Positions 8,338-16,564 are shown, numbered from the stretch's first letter. The stretch is DNA of 49,879 bases from Erysipelothrix sp. (GCA_012512595.1 JAAZDW010000017.1:1-49879), one strand, 5' to 3'. The notes: generated by a model from the letters alone, not told the origin. Program-made: numbers and translations.

Positions 8338-9238
8338 AAAACAATTAAAAATACTAAATGAAATAACCTACTTGGCCAATAGCAGTTTGAGCATCAATGA
8401 AATAGAAAACTTTTTAAATATTGAAATAGGCATGTTTGACAGAGATTATTTTGACAGGTACTTTAAGGAATACTCTCAGCTTTTATCCCACTTAAATAAT
8501 TTAGAACTAATCGCCTATATAAGTTTTACTCAAAATTTAAAATTAGAGTTAATCAAAAATCTTCTAAACAAAATTGTCTATCCTTTCGTACTAATTAGTT
8601 TTGCCTTTTTGACGCTAATTACTTTTAAGTTTTCTGTAATGCCACTTTTTGAAAGTTTTAGTGATAAAAACTTTATTTCAATAATAAATATTTTCTTCTA
8701 TCTTTCGGTCATTGTTTTTGTTATTCTCATATTATTGTTATTTTTCGCTATTTATATATTTAAAAAACCAACCTACTTTATAATTCTCTATTATCGTTTT
8801 TATCAATTTAGAATCTTAAAGATCATTGAACTTTACTATATAAGCATTCTAAGCCATCTTTTAATTTTATTTGATAAACAAGGACTATCAACCTATCAGA
8901 CCTTTGACCTTATCAATAAGTTTAAGGGTAATACTATCATTGCCAATCTTGCCTATTTTGTAAGTGTCGATCTTGAAAAAGGTAGTGGATTAGAAACAAG
9001 TATTCAAAACATGCATATTAATCAAAACTTTAAAAATGTCGTTTTGTTGGGAATGAAGACCAATAATTATGTGAAACTGCTTTCTCAATATAGTGAAAAA
9101 ACATTTAACGATATTTTAAGTGAGATAGGCTTTCTTTCCAAATTTTTATTAATGACATCTTATCTCTATATTGGAATTATTGTTTTGTTATTGTACAAAA
9201 TATTGAGTTTGCCAATTGGTTTGATTGATAATATCTAA
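8219..9238 (+). CDS. comGB: ComGB, competence pilus inner-membrane platform protein
   Basis: GspF-family membrane protein that forms the platform for pseudopilus assembly with ComGA. Three hydrophobic segments are visible: one around FAFLTLITFKFSVMPLF, a second around FFYLSVIVFVILILLLFF, and a C-terminal one around LYIGIIVLLLYKIL. The start is uncertain. ATG 8219 has a weak GGTG upstream and overlaps comGA by about 120 bases; ATG 8201 is longer. TTG 8300 would give a 38-base overlap and an N-terminus closer in length to other ComGB proteins, but it lacks a ribosome binding site. Confidence 0.85.
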   Translation: MKSLMKKLLKKFQKREGQTTNNLISKLLSKDLKIKTKSNRKQLKILNEITYLANSSLSINEIENFLNIEIGMFDRDYFDRYFKEYSQLLSHLNNLELIAYISFTQNLKLELIKNLLNKIVYPFVLISFAFLTLITFKFSVMPLFESFSDKNFISIINIFFYLSVIVFVILILLLFFAIYIFKKPTYFIILYYRFYQFRILKIIELYYISILSHLLILFDKQGLSTYQTFDLINKFKGNTIIANLAYFVSVDLEKGSGLETSIQNMHINQNFKNVVLLGMKTNNYVKLLSQYSEKTFNDILSEIGFLSKFLLMTSYLYIGIIVLLLYKILSLPIGLIDNI

Positions 9239-9251
9239 AGGAGGGCTTTAA

Positions 9252-9545
9252 ATGCGTAAAGGCTTTACACTATTAGAAATGATTGTTGTTATTATGATAA
9301 TTGCTTTGTTAATGTTAGTAACTATCCCTAATATTCAAAAAGTAATTACTATCGTCCAAGACAAAGGTTGTGAATCGCAAGTTAAATTGGTTGATGCAGC
9401 GATTTTGCAGTACATGGTAAAAACAGATGAAATCCCAGCAGCTATTGACCAGTTAATCGAAGAGGGTCTTTTAGACCAAAAACAATATAAGTGTCAAAAT
9501 AATAAACAAATTTATATTGATGATGGCCAAGCTTATGCTGAATAA
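9252..9545 (+). CDS. comGC: ComGC, major competence pseudopilin
   Basis: Main subunit of the transformation pseudopilus. It has a short positively charged leader and the prepilin peptidase site RKGFTLLEM, with Glu at +5 of the mature protein, followed by a hydrophobic helix to about residue 25. C40 and C81 could form the intramolecular disulfide known in Bacillus ComGC. At 97 aa it is full length. A strong AAAGGAGGG precedes the ATG, the best ribosome binding site in the operon, as expected for the most abundant product. Confidence 0.95.
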   Translation: MRKGFTLLEMIVVIMIIALLMLVTIPNIQKVITIVQDKGCESQVKLVDAAILQYMVKTDEIPAAIDQLIEEGLLDQKQYKCQNNKQIYIDDGQAYAE

Positions 9546-9870
9546 AGGTTTTACAATGATTGAAGCCTTAGTAGTAGTATTAATTGTTTCCTTATTCAAC
9601 AGTCTAGCTTTTTATAATCTTAAAGATCAAACCTTTCAAAATCAAGTTGAAGTTTATAAGCTTAGTGACAAATTAGTTAATCTCCAAATAGAGAGCCTAC
9701 TTTTAAAAGAGAAAAATTGTTTGTCAAAAGGTCAGTATACTTCTAAATATTCAGTTTGTTTTAATCAACATGGAAATATAAATATGTCACAAAATCTACT
9801 ATTAATAAACAATAATTTATTTATAACTATATTTTTAGGAGCTGGAACCCATGAAGTTAAACAAAGGTAG
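9535..9870 (+). CDS. comGD: ComGD-like minor pseudopilin
   Basis: Minor pseudopilin. The leader MLNKGFTMIEAL carries the prepilin cleavage site, and the hydrophobic helix runs to about residue 27. I choose ATG 9535 because it gives a short basic leader; ATGs at 9517-9523 would add six residues deeper inside comGC. The start overlaps the comGC stop by 11 bases, so translation is coupled. Assignment to ComGD rests on position after comGC and the 111-residue length. Confidence 0.85.
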   Translation: MLNKGFTMIEALVVVLIVSLFNSLAFYNLKDQTFQNQVEVYKLSDKLVNLQIESLLLKEKNCLSKGQYTSKYSVCFNQHGNINMSQNLLLINNNLFITIFLGAGTHEVKQR

Positions 9871-9994
9871 TATTCTGATTGAAACATTAGCCGCTCTTTT
9901 AATTTTAGCGATAATGACACAGACAATTTTAGGACTGTCACAACTTGATAGTATCAAGCTAGACATCGTTAATAAGTATGAACAAGGGATTTAG
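9851..9994 (+). CDS. comGE: ComGE-like mini pseudopilin (47 aa)
   Basis: Very small prepilin-like protein. It begins MKLNKGSILIETLAAL, with a basic leader, Gly cleavage site, Glu at +5 and a hydrophobic helix. It ends after only 47 residues (TAG 9992-9994), whereas ComGE in Bacillus is about 115 aa. AGGAG at 9837-9841 lies 9 bases before the ATG, so translation is plausible. It overlaps comGD by 20 bases and the next gene by 17. Its place, fourth of five pilin-like genes, is that of comGE. Almost the whole globular domain is absent. Confidence 0.75.
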   Translation: MKLNKGSILIETLAALLILAIMTQTILGLSQLDSIKLDIVNKYEQGI

Positions 9995-10361
9995 TTTAGT
10001 AGAAGTTTTAATTGGGATTGTTTTATCATTTTTTGTTTTAGATTTATGTTTAAGTGTTTTTACATATACAAAGACTGACCTAAAAGATTACAGCAGTCAA
10101 GATTTAATCTCAAGCTTTCAAATCCATCAGATTTTAAATCTAAGTACAGAGATTGATGTGTTTGAAGATGAAATTTCTTTTCGATACTTAAATGAAATAA
10201 GAACTCTGTACTTTGTCAACGACAAAGTGACTATAAAACCGGGGACGCTCATATTTTTTATTAAGGTTGATAGGTGTTTATTTTTTGTTGAGGATGAGAA
10301 AATATATATAAAACTATTTAGAAATACCCAAGAATCAGTCTTTTTGATAGGCCTTCTATGA
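9978..10361 (+). CDS. comGF: ComGF-like minor pseudopilin
   Basis: Prepilin-like protein of 127 aa. The leader MNKGFSLVEVLIG has the processing site and Glu, followed by a hydrophobic helix to about residue 28. The rest is a beta-rich domain without clear motifs. Its position between the ComGE-like and ComGG-like genes and its size match ComGF. Its TGA stop overlaps the next ATG (ATGA), so the two are coupled. Confidence 0.8.
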   Translation: MNKGFSLVEVLIGIVLSFFVLDLCLSVFTYTKTDLKDYSSQDLISSFQIHQILNLSTEIDVFEDEISFRYLNEIRTLYFVNDKVTIKPGTLIFFIKVDRCLFFVEDEKIYIKLFRNTQESVFLIGLL

Positions 10362-10702
10362 AAAAAGGTTATATATTAATTTTCTCACTCAAACTTTTTA
10401 TCATTATTTCAAGTTTATACTTAGTCAAGTTTAATCAAGTTCAAACGACAGCCTATGTATACAACCAAGCGCAAGAAATATATGCACGTCTAGATGCAGA
10501 AAATTTTATATTTGAAGAAGTGTTATTTAGAATGTCAATCTATGATGAAGATGATTTTTCAATAATTTATGAAGACTATTTATTTGATGTTAAATTATCT
10601 GAAACAATTATAAAAATAAAAGTTGATAATTTATCACAATACTCAATAAAACTAACTTATGACGATGATTGCATCTGTTTCACAGAGTTTTTGTATAATT
10701 AA
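10358..10702 (+). CDS. comGG: ComGG-like competence protein
   Basis: Last gene of the comG operon, 114 aa. It starts MKKGYILIFSLKLF, a basic leader followed by a hydrophobic helix to about residue 24. As in ComGG of other Firmicutes, the classic Glu at +5 is missing. The following segment (YNQAQEIYARLDAENFIFE) resembles the helical region after the membrane segment in ComGG. The assignment rests mainly on operon position. It shares four bases with comGF. Confidence 0.75.
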   Translation: MKKGYILIFSLKLFIIISSLYLVKFNQVQTTAYVYNQAQEIYARLDAENFIFEEVLFRMSIYDEDDFSIIYEDYLFDVKLSETIIKIKVDNLSQYSIKLTYDDDCICFTEFLYN

Positions 10703-10705
10703 ATG

Positions 10706-10725
10706 TGTTATAATATATAAGGTGA
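10706..10725 (+). promoter_or_regulatory. pepQ promoter and ribosome binding site
   Basis: TGT precedes TATAAT (10709-10714), with no good -35. AAGGTGA at 10719-10725 precedes the GTG start at 10730, so the leader is extremely short. Confidence 0.55.
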
Positions 10726-10729
10726 TTAT

Positions 10730-11806
10730 GTGATTAGAACAAATAAATTAGTAAGTTTTTTAGAGGAAAATGATCTTGACGGTATTTTAATTCATAACCC
10801 GGCTAATATATTTTATTATTCAAACTTTAAAGGGACAAGTGGTAGTTTATTAATGACTAAAACACTTAACTATTTAATAACTGATTTTAGATATGTAGAC
10901 CAGGCAAAGGCAAGTGCAATAGATTTTGAGATTGTAGAAACAGATACTATTGAAACAATTGACATTGCGATCAATAAGTTAAGAAAAAAGCATAAACTTT
11001 ATAAGTTAGGTTTAGAAGGCGATGTTATATCTCGAAACACTTGGCTAGATTATGAAAAGAAATTAACTTCAAGACTGGTTAATGTAAATATTGACCATCT
11101 TCGGGAAATCAAAGACCAAAAAGAAATCAATTTAATTAAAAAAGCAATTGAAATTGCAGAAACTGCTTTTTTAGACACGCTCAATAAAATTAAAATTGGG
11201 ATGACTGAAAAAACCGTAGCTAGAATTTTAGAATTTAAAATGCTAGAACTAGGGGCAGAAGCAATTGCCTTTAATACAATCGTCGCAAGTGGAAGCCGTG
11301 GTGCCTTACCGCATGGTGTAGCATCAGATAAGCTGATAGCTAAAAACGAATTAATAACAATAGATTTTGGCTGTGTCTATAAAGGTTATTGTAGTGATAT
11401 TACAAGAACTTTTGCAATTGGCAAAATAGATGAAAAATTACTTGAGATTTATGATATAGTTCTACAGGCAAATAAACTAGGTATTAAAACCCTAGCAGCA
11501 AATCAAAAAGCTTGTTATGTTGACCAAGTAGTGAGAGATTTTATTAGCGATAATGGATATGGAGATAACTTTGGCCACGGTTTAGGTCACAGTTTTGGTA
11601 TTGAAGTTCATGAAAATCCAAGACTAAATCAAATTTCAAATAAAACTCTTCAAAGTGGACACTTACTTACTGTTGAGCCGGGTATTTATGTTAGTGGTTT
11701 AGGTGGTGTTAGAATCGAAGATGATGTGTTGATTTTAGATGATGGTATTGAAGTTTTAACATCTTTAAATAAAGAACTAATTATATTAGAGGAGGAAAAT
11801 GTATGA
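10730..11806 (+). CDS. Xaa-Pro aminopeptidase/dipeptidase, M24B family
   Basis: Cytoplasmic metallopeptidase that releases residues next to proline. It has an N-terminal creatinase-like domain (to about residue 125) and a C-terminal pita-bread domain. The five metal ligands are present: two Asp in TIDFGC and YCSDITRTF, His in GHGLGHSFG, Glu in TVEPGIYV and Glu in GVRIEDDV. Length 358 aa matches YqhT/PepQ of Bacillus. GTG is the start; the only nearby ATG runs straight into TGA. The stop overlaps the efp start, the same pairing as yqhT-efp in Bacillus subtilis. Confidence 0.93.
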   Translation: MIRTNKLVSFLEENDLDGILIHNPANIFYYSNFKGTSGSLLMTKTLNYLITDFRYVDQAKASAIDFEIVETDTIETIDIAINKLRKKHKLYKLGLEGDVISRNTWLDYEKKLTSRLVNVNIDHLREIKDQKEINLIKKAIEIAETAFLDTLNKIKIGMTEKTVARILEFKMLELGAEAIAFNTIVASGSRGALPHGVASDKLIAKNELITIDFGCVYKGYCSDITRTFAIGKIDEKLLEIYDIVLQANKLGIKTLAANQKACYVDQVVRDFISDNGYGDNFGHGLGHSFGIEVHENPRLNQISNKTLQSGHLLTVEPGIYVSGLGGVRIEDDVLILDDGIEVLTSLNKELIILEEENV

Positions 11807-12360
11807 TTTTAGTAAATGATTTAAGAGCTGGAATGACTTTTGTCTTAGATGGCGAAGTTTATTCAGTTTTGGACAAAACAAATAATAAAACAGCAAGAAG
11901 TAAGATGAGTATAAAAACAAAGGTAAAAAATATGCGTACTGGTTCAATTACAGAATTATCATGGACCAGTGGCGATAAAGCCAAACGCGCCCATATGGAC
12001 AAAAAAGAAATGCAATACTTATATGATGGTGGAACTAGTCTAGTTTTTATGGATACTTCTACTTTTGAGCAACTTGAAATACCAAAGGAACAATTAGCTT
12101 GGGAAATTAACTTTATCAAAGAAAACCAAAACATTGAGATTGTTAACTTTGAAGGCGAAATTATGGGAATAAATTTACCAGATAAAATTGCTTTAAAAGT
12201 TGTAGAAACAGAGCCTGCGGTAAAAGGTGATACCGCAACTGCCGCAAGTAAAAATGCTGTTTTAGAAACGGGCCTTGAAGTAAAAGTACCATTGTTTATT
12301 GAAAGAGATGAAATAATCTTAGTAACTACAGCTGATGGAAAATATAGTTCTAGAGCTTAA
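11803..12360 (+). CDS. efp: Elongation factor P
   Basis: Translation factor that rescues ribosomes stalled on proline runs. All three domains are present (185 aa), with NDLRAG at the N-terminus and VKVPLFIERDE in domain III. Ungapped counting against the E. coli sequence as I remember it puts R32 at the place of the modified lysine. The surrounding tip is KTARSKM instead of the usual KPGKG. So the normal lysine modification cannot occur at that place. GAGGAGG precedes the ATG, which overlaps the pepQ-type stop (ATGA). Confidence 0.95.
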   Translation: MILVNDLRAGMTFVLDGEVYSVLDKTNNKTARSKMSIKTKVKNMRTGSITELSWTSGDKAKRAHMDKKEMQYLYDGGTSLVFMDTSTFEQLEIPKEQLAWEINFIKENQNIEIVNFEGEIMGINLPDKIALKVVETEPAVKGDTATAASKNAVLETGLEVKVPLFIERDEIILVTTADGKYSSRA

Positions 12361-12412
12361 AAGTATGGTTGGAAAAAGAAATGTTTAGTAATTAGAAGTT
12401 TATTGGTAGTTT

Positions 12413-12435
12413 TGATATAATATTATGTATGGAGG
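12413..12435 (+). promoter_or_regulatory. Promoter and ribosome binding site of the tail-anchored protein gene
   Basis: TGA precedes TATAAT (12416-12421); TTAGAA at 12392-12397 is a possible -35 with 18-base spacing. GGAGG at 12431-12435 fixes the ATG at 12444. Confidence 0.55.
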
Positions 12436-12443
12436 TAGAGCCA

Positions 12444-13448
12444 ATGAGTGAATTTTCAAGAGTCAAAAAGAATAAAGATTTATATAAAGAAATAATAGAA
12501 GATGATAAAACAATAATTATAGAATCTTCCTTGCGTGACTATGAAAGAAGAACCACTGACCCGCATTCAAATGAAAGTAAGTATCAAGCTAGTCGTTATC
12601 GCAAAAATCATAAACTAGAAAGCGATAAAGAACAGTTTGACCAAATTTTTGACTTGGAAAATAAAGAAAGTCAACCTGAAAGCTTGTCTAAAAAAGAAAT
12701 ATTGCGAGATCGTGACTTGCTAGAAGAGTTTATAGAGGAAGTCAAACATTACAATATTAATCGTGGTTTGAGAAATGTTCAAGATACACAAATGAATATC
12801 CTTCAAAATTTAGGCAAGACTCCAACAGAAAATATAGAGAAGGATTTAAGTGAAACTTTTAAAGAAGTTGAAAACATCACTAAGAGTGATCAAGATTTAA
12901 CTAGAGAGATACAAGCGATCATTTCAGATTTAGATAATGAAATTGAAGAAATTACCTTACCTGAGCCAGATGGTTTTGTTTTTACACCCCTTGACGAGGA
13001 AAAGGATAAAATATTATATAGTATTTTTGAAGAAATAGAAGAAAACGCAGATAAAAAACCAAAAACTGATAAAGCTGTGTTTAATCGAGACGAAGTGTCA
13101 AAAACAGTTGAATTAGAAGAAGCTGAAGAAAGTCTAAAAGAAGAAGTTGTTGAAAAAACTGAGTTTGAAACGCGCGATATTAACAATGTATCTCAAGAAA
13201 TAATTACTGATGAAGTTTTAGAAACCACTAATGATAAGCGTGATTACAAATCATCTGAACTATTAGAGTTAACTCAAACATTGAATTTAAAGCTTGATTT
13301 ACAAGAAGCTGAATTAGACAACGTAACACAAAAGGTTAGTGTTTTAGACAAAATACTTTCTCTATTTGTTTTAATCCTAGTCCTTGCTTTAATTGGTATT
13401 ATCCTGTTTGGAATTTTTTGGGTTTCTAAGGAACGAGGTTTATTTTAG
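12444..13448 (+). CDS. Unknown acidic tail-anchored protein
   Basis: I do not recognise this 334-residue protein. It has no signal peptide. About 300 very acidic, mostly helical residues (many E, D, K) are followed by a coiled-coil-like stretch and one C-terminal hydrophobic helix (about residues 305-327), then a short basic tail. The bulk should therefore lie in the cytoplasm, anchored by its end. The N-terminus, MSEFSRVKKNKDLY, contains SRxxK, similar to the motif by which partner proteins bind the division regulator GpsB. It has its own promoter and runs directly into cmk. GGAGG 8 bases upstream sets the start at 12444, not the ATG at 12429. Confidence 0.8.
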   Translation: MSEFSRVKKNKDLYKEIIEDDKTIIIESSLRDYERRTTDPHSNESKYQASRYRKNHKLESDKEQFDQIFDLENKESQPESLSKKEILRDRDLLEEFIEEVKHYNINRGLRNVQDTQMNILQNLGKTPTENIEKDLSETFKEVENITKSDQDLTREIQAIISDLDNEIEEITLPEPDGFVFTPLDEEKDKILYSIFEEIEENADKKPKTDKAVFNRDEVSKTVELEEAEESLKEEVVEKTEFETRDINNVSQEIITDEVLETTNDKRDYKSSELLELTQTLNLKLDLQEAELDNVTQKVSVLDKILSLFVLILVLALIGIILFGIFWVSKERGLF

Positions 13449-14111
13449 ATGAAGTTTAATGTTGCAATAGATGGTCCAAGTGCTGCGGGTAAAAGTACGA
13501 TTGCTGAATTGATTGCTGACAAATATAATTTAATTAAAATTGATACTGGCGCAATGTACCGTTGTGTTGGCTATTTAATCAATGAAAAAAATATAGATGT
13601 TAATGATGAAGCTGCAGTTTTAACTGTCTTTAATGACTTTGATATGGACATTAAGGTTGATGGTACAATTTTATTGAATAATATTGTTATGAATGAAAAA
13701 ATTAGAAATGATAAAATTTCAATGTTGGCAAGTACGGTCTCTAAGCACTTAAAGGTTAGAGAGAAACTTGTTTCATTACAACAAGAAATAGCTAAAAATA
13801 AAGGTTATATTTTAGAAGGACGAGATATTGGAACTGTTGTTTTAAAAGATGCCTTAGTTAAAATATACTTAGAAGCCGATGTAAATATTAGAGCAAAACG
13901 CCGCTATAATGAATATATCGATAAAAATATGCAAGTAGATTTTAAATCAATTGAAGATGACATCAAAAAAAGAGATTATCAGGATATAAATCGTGAGCAT
14001 TCACCTTTAAAGAAAGCTGATGATGCTGTTGCAGTCGATGTATCTTATCTAACTATTGATGAAGTAGTAGAAAAGATTTCAAATATCATTGATAAGAAGT
14101 TAGGAGAATAA
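13449..14111 (+). CDS. cmk: Cytidylate kinase
   Basis: Phosphorylates CMP and dCMP with ATP for nucleotide supply. The P-loop is GPSAAGKST at residues 9-17. IDTGAMYR and GRDIGTVV bind the nucleotide, and ADVNIRAKRR forms the lid region. Length 220 aa is typical of the long bacterial form. It starts on the base after the stop of the tail-anchored gene, and GAGGT lies upstream. cmk-der-gpsA-HU is a conserved Firmicute order. Confidence 0.95.
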   Translation: MKFNVAIDGPSAAGKSTIAELIADKYNLIKIDTGAMYRCVGYLINEKNIDVNDEAAVLTVFNDFDMDIKVDGTILLNNIVMNEKIRNDKISMLASTVSKHLKVREKLVSLQQEIAKNKGYILEGRDIGTVVLKDALVKIYLEADVNIRAKRRYNEYIDKNMQVDFKSIEDDIKKRDYQDINREHSPLKKADDAVAVDVSYLTIDEVVEKISNIIDKKLGE

Positions 14112-14112
14112 C

Positions 14113-15426
14113 ATGGTTAGTGGAGTAGTCGCAATTGTTGGTAGACCAAATGTTGGCAAATCAACAATTTTTAACCGTTTTGCTGGTGAAAGAATTTCAA
14201 TTGTTGAAGATACACCTGGGGTTACTAGGGACAGAATATATACAACTATAGAATGGTTAACAAAAAAGTTTAATTTAATTGATACAGGTGGTATTCAGCT
14301 TGCAGATGCTGATTTTCAAACTGAAATCATGATGCAAGTTGAAATTGCTATTGATGAAGCCGATACAATTGTTTTTTTAGTAGACGGAATGAGTGGTTTG
14401 ACCAATGATGACCATCACATTGCAACACTGCTAAGAAATAGTGGTAAGCACATTATTTTAGCTGTAAATAAAATTGATGATATTGAACATTTAAATAATA
14501 TTTATGAATTTTATAATTTAGGCCTTGGCGATCCAATGGCAATTTCTGGTGAACATGGAATTGGTGTTGGGGATGTTTTAGACGAAATTGTAAAGTCTTT
14601 AGAAGGCAAAGAAGTTGCGCAACATGAAGGTATGATAAAATTTGCTGTTATTGGCCGTCCTAATGTTGGTAAATCAACCCTTGTAAATACAATTTTAAAA
14701 GAAGAACGAGTAATTGTAAGTGATATTGAAGGAACTACTAGAGATGCAGTTGATACGGTCTTTAAAGATGAAGATGGAAATGATTATGTAGTAGTTGACA
14801 CCGCCGGCATTAGAAAACGTGGAAAAGTCTATGAAAACGTTGAAAAATATTCTGTTTTAAGGGCAATGACCGCCATTGATAAAGCTGATGTAGTTGTCTT
14901 TTTAATTGATGGTGAAGTTGGCATTATTGAACAAGATAAACATGTTGCAGGCTATGCCCATAATGCTGGTAAACCAATTATCATTGCTTATAATAAATGG
15001 GATGCAGTTGATTCGGAAGAAAAAGACGTCGTTAAAATGACTGAAAAAATAAGAAATGAATTTATCTACTTAAAGTATGCTCCAATAATCTTTATTTCCT
15101 CACTAACTGGACAACGGGTTAATCGGATTGTACCTTTGGTAAAAGAGTTGTATGAAAATAGTAATCGCAGAATTTCGACCTCGGTTTTAAATGAAGTAAT
15201 TCTTGATGCTCAAATGATGACGCCGGCACCAATTCATAATGGTAGAAGGCTTAAAATATTTTACTCAACTCAAGTGGCAGTCGTGCCACCAACGTTTATC
15301 TTATTTGTAAATGATGAAACACTACTACATTTTTCTTATAAGAGACATTTAGAAAACAGACTTAGAGAAGCATTTATCTTTGATGGGACACCAATTAGAG
15401 TAATTGCACGCAAAAGAGGTGATTAA
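14113..15426 (+). CDS. der: GTPase Der (EngA)
   Basis: Ribosome-assembly GTPase needed for the 50S subunit. It has two G domains in tandem, each with a P-loop GRPNVGKS (residues 10-17 and 181-188), DTGGI and DTAGI switch II motifs, and NKID and NKWD specificity motifs, followed by the C-terminal KH-like domain. At 437 aa it is full length. One base separates it from cmk; AGGAG at the cmk end is its ribosome binding site. Confidence 0.97.
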   Translation: MVSGVVAIVGRPNVGKSTIFNRFAGERISIVEDTPGVTRDRIYTTIEWLTKKFNLIDTGGIQLADADFQTEIMMQVEIAIDEADTIVFLVDGMSGLTNDDHHIATLLRNSGKHIILAVNKIDDIEHLNNIYEFYNLGLGDPMAISGEHGIGVGDVLDEIVKSLEGKEVAQHEGMIKFAVIGRPNVGKSTLVNTILKEERVIVSDIEGTTRDAVDTVFKDEDGNDYVVVDTAGIRKRGKVYENVEKYSVLRAMTAIDKADVVVFLIDGEVGIIEQDKHVAGYAHNAGKPIIIAYNKWDAVDSEEKDVVKMTEKIRNEFIYLKYAPIIFISSLTGQRVNRIVPLVKELYENSNRRISTSVLNEVILDAQMMTPAPIHNGRRLKIFYSTQVAVVPPTFILFVNDETLLHFSYKRHLENRLREAFIFDGTPIRVIARKRGD

Positions 15427-16428
15427 ATGAAAATAGGAGTAATTGGAACCGGAAGTTGGGGAACTGCCTTAGCTCAAGTTTTATGTGACAATAACCAAAA
15501 TGTTTTAATTTGGGGTAGATCTAAAGATGAAGTTAATAAAATAAATATTGATCATCAACTATCAATATTAGGTGATGTCGATTTAAATCCTAACTTAAAA
15601 GCCACAAATAATTTTTCAGATATTGTTGATAGTGATGTAGTTTTAATCGCTACACCAAGTCAGGCAATCGATGAAGTATGTAATCAAATCAATGAACACT
15701 TTAATAAAAAAATCATTATCATAAATGTTGCTAAAGGTTTTCATGTAGAAACAAGTGAACGTTTATCAACGACAATAAGGCGTTTAATCAAGCCTGAGAT
15801 ACTAATAAATGTTGTCAGCCTTATTGGTCCAACCCACGCAGAAGAGGTTGTTATTAGGCTAGAAACAGCAATTACTGCTGTCTGTGAAGACTTAAGTATC
15901 GCAGAAGAAATTCAACACCTGTTTTCAAATGATTATTTTAGAGTTTATACCAGCGCAGATGAAATAGGGGCAGAAATAGGGGCGGCTGTTAAAAATGTTA
16001 TTGCTTTAGCAAGTGGAATTTTAGCGGGCCTTGGCCTTGGAGATAATGCAAGAGCAGCGCTAATAACACGTGGTTTAGCTGAAATTAGAAGATTAGGTGT
16101 TGCAATGGGTGGTAATGATCAAACCTTCTTTGGCTTAACTGGTGTTGGCGATTTAATCGTAACTGCTACAAGTCATCATTCAAGAAACTTTCAAGCCGGA
16201 ATCATTATTGGAAAAAATGATTCAGCGCAATATTTTTGGGAAACCAACAAAAAAACAGTTGAAGGCGTTAGAGCTGTAAAAGTTGTAAAAAAACTTGCTG
16301 AAAAATATAATGTTTCTATGCCGATCTCAAATGAAGTTTATAATGTTTTATATGACAATGAATTACCTAGTGAAGCTATAAATAAACTTATGAATCGAAG
16401 ATTGAAAAGTGAAGATGTAAACGAGTAG
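15427..16428 (+). CDS. gpsA: Glycerol-3-phosphate dehydrogenase [NAD(P)+]
   Basis: Reduces dihydroxyacetone phosphate to glycerol-3-phosphate, the backbone of membrane phospholipids. The Rossmann motif GTGSWGTAL is at the N-terminus, and GPTHAEEV, AAVKNVIALASG (with the catalytic Lys) and GLTGVGDLIVT follow. Length 333 aa is normal. It follows der without a gap and ends the operon before a long hairpin terminator. Confidence 0.96.
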   Translation: MKIGVIGTGSWGTALAQVLCDNNQNVLIWGRSKDEVNKINIDHQLSILGDVDLNPNLKATNNFSDIVDSDVVLIATPSQAIDEVCNQINEHFNKKIIIINVAKGFHVETSERLSTTIRRLIKPEILINVVSLIGPTHAEEVVIRLETAITAVCEDLSIAEEIQHLFSNDYFRVYTSADEIGAEIGAAVKNVIALASGILAGLGLGDNARAALITRGLAEIRRLGVAMGGNDQTFFGLTGVGDLIVTATSHHSRNFQAGIIIGKNDSAQYFWETNKKTVEGVRAVKVVKKLAEKYNVSMPISNEVYNVLYDNELPSEAINKLMNRRLKSEDVNE

Positions 16429-16451
16429 AATTTAAAAATAAATTATTAAAA

Positions 16452-16495
16452 AAAGGCCCAAAGTTTGGACATCCAAAATTGGGCCTTTGTTTTAT
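16452..16495 (+). terminator. Terminator after gpsA
   Basis: AAAGGCCCAA (16452-16461) pairs with TTGGGCCTTT (16479-16488). The inner TTTGG/CCAAA extends the hairpin, and GTTTT follows. Confidence 0.85.
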
Positions 16496-16521
16496 ATTAA
16501 CCCAAGATTACCAAAATAACT

Positions 16522-16552
16522 AAAGGCTATATTATTATAAAAATATGCCTTT
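16522..16552. repeat. AT-rich hairpin downstream of gpsA
   Basis: AAAGGC (16522-16527) pairs with GCCTTT (16547-16552), with more A-T pairs inside. There is no good T run, so it may be a backup or reverse-strand terminator. Confidence 0.45.
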
Positions 16553-16564
16553 ATTATGCAAAAA

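Noticed and set aside
9851-9994. ComGE-like gene as a frameshifted pseudogene joined to comGF
   Set aside because: The next frame has its own ATG and an independent prepilin leader, and continuing the ComGE frame past its stop gives no pilin-like sequence.
12361-12412. Terminator after efp
   Set aside because: No inverted repeat with a T run is visible before the next promoter.
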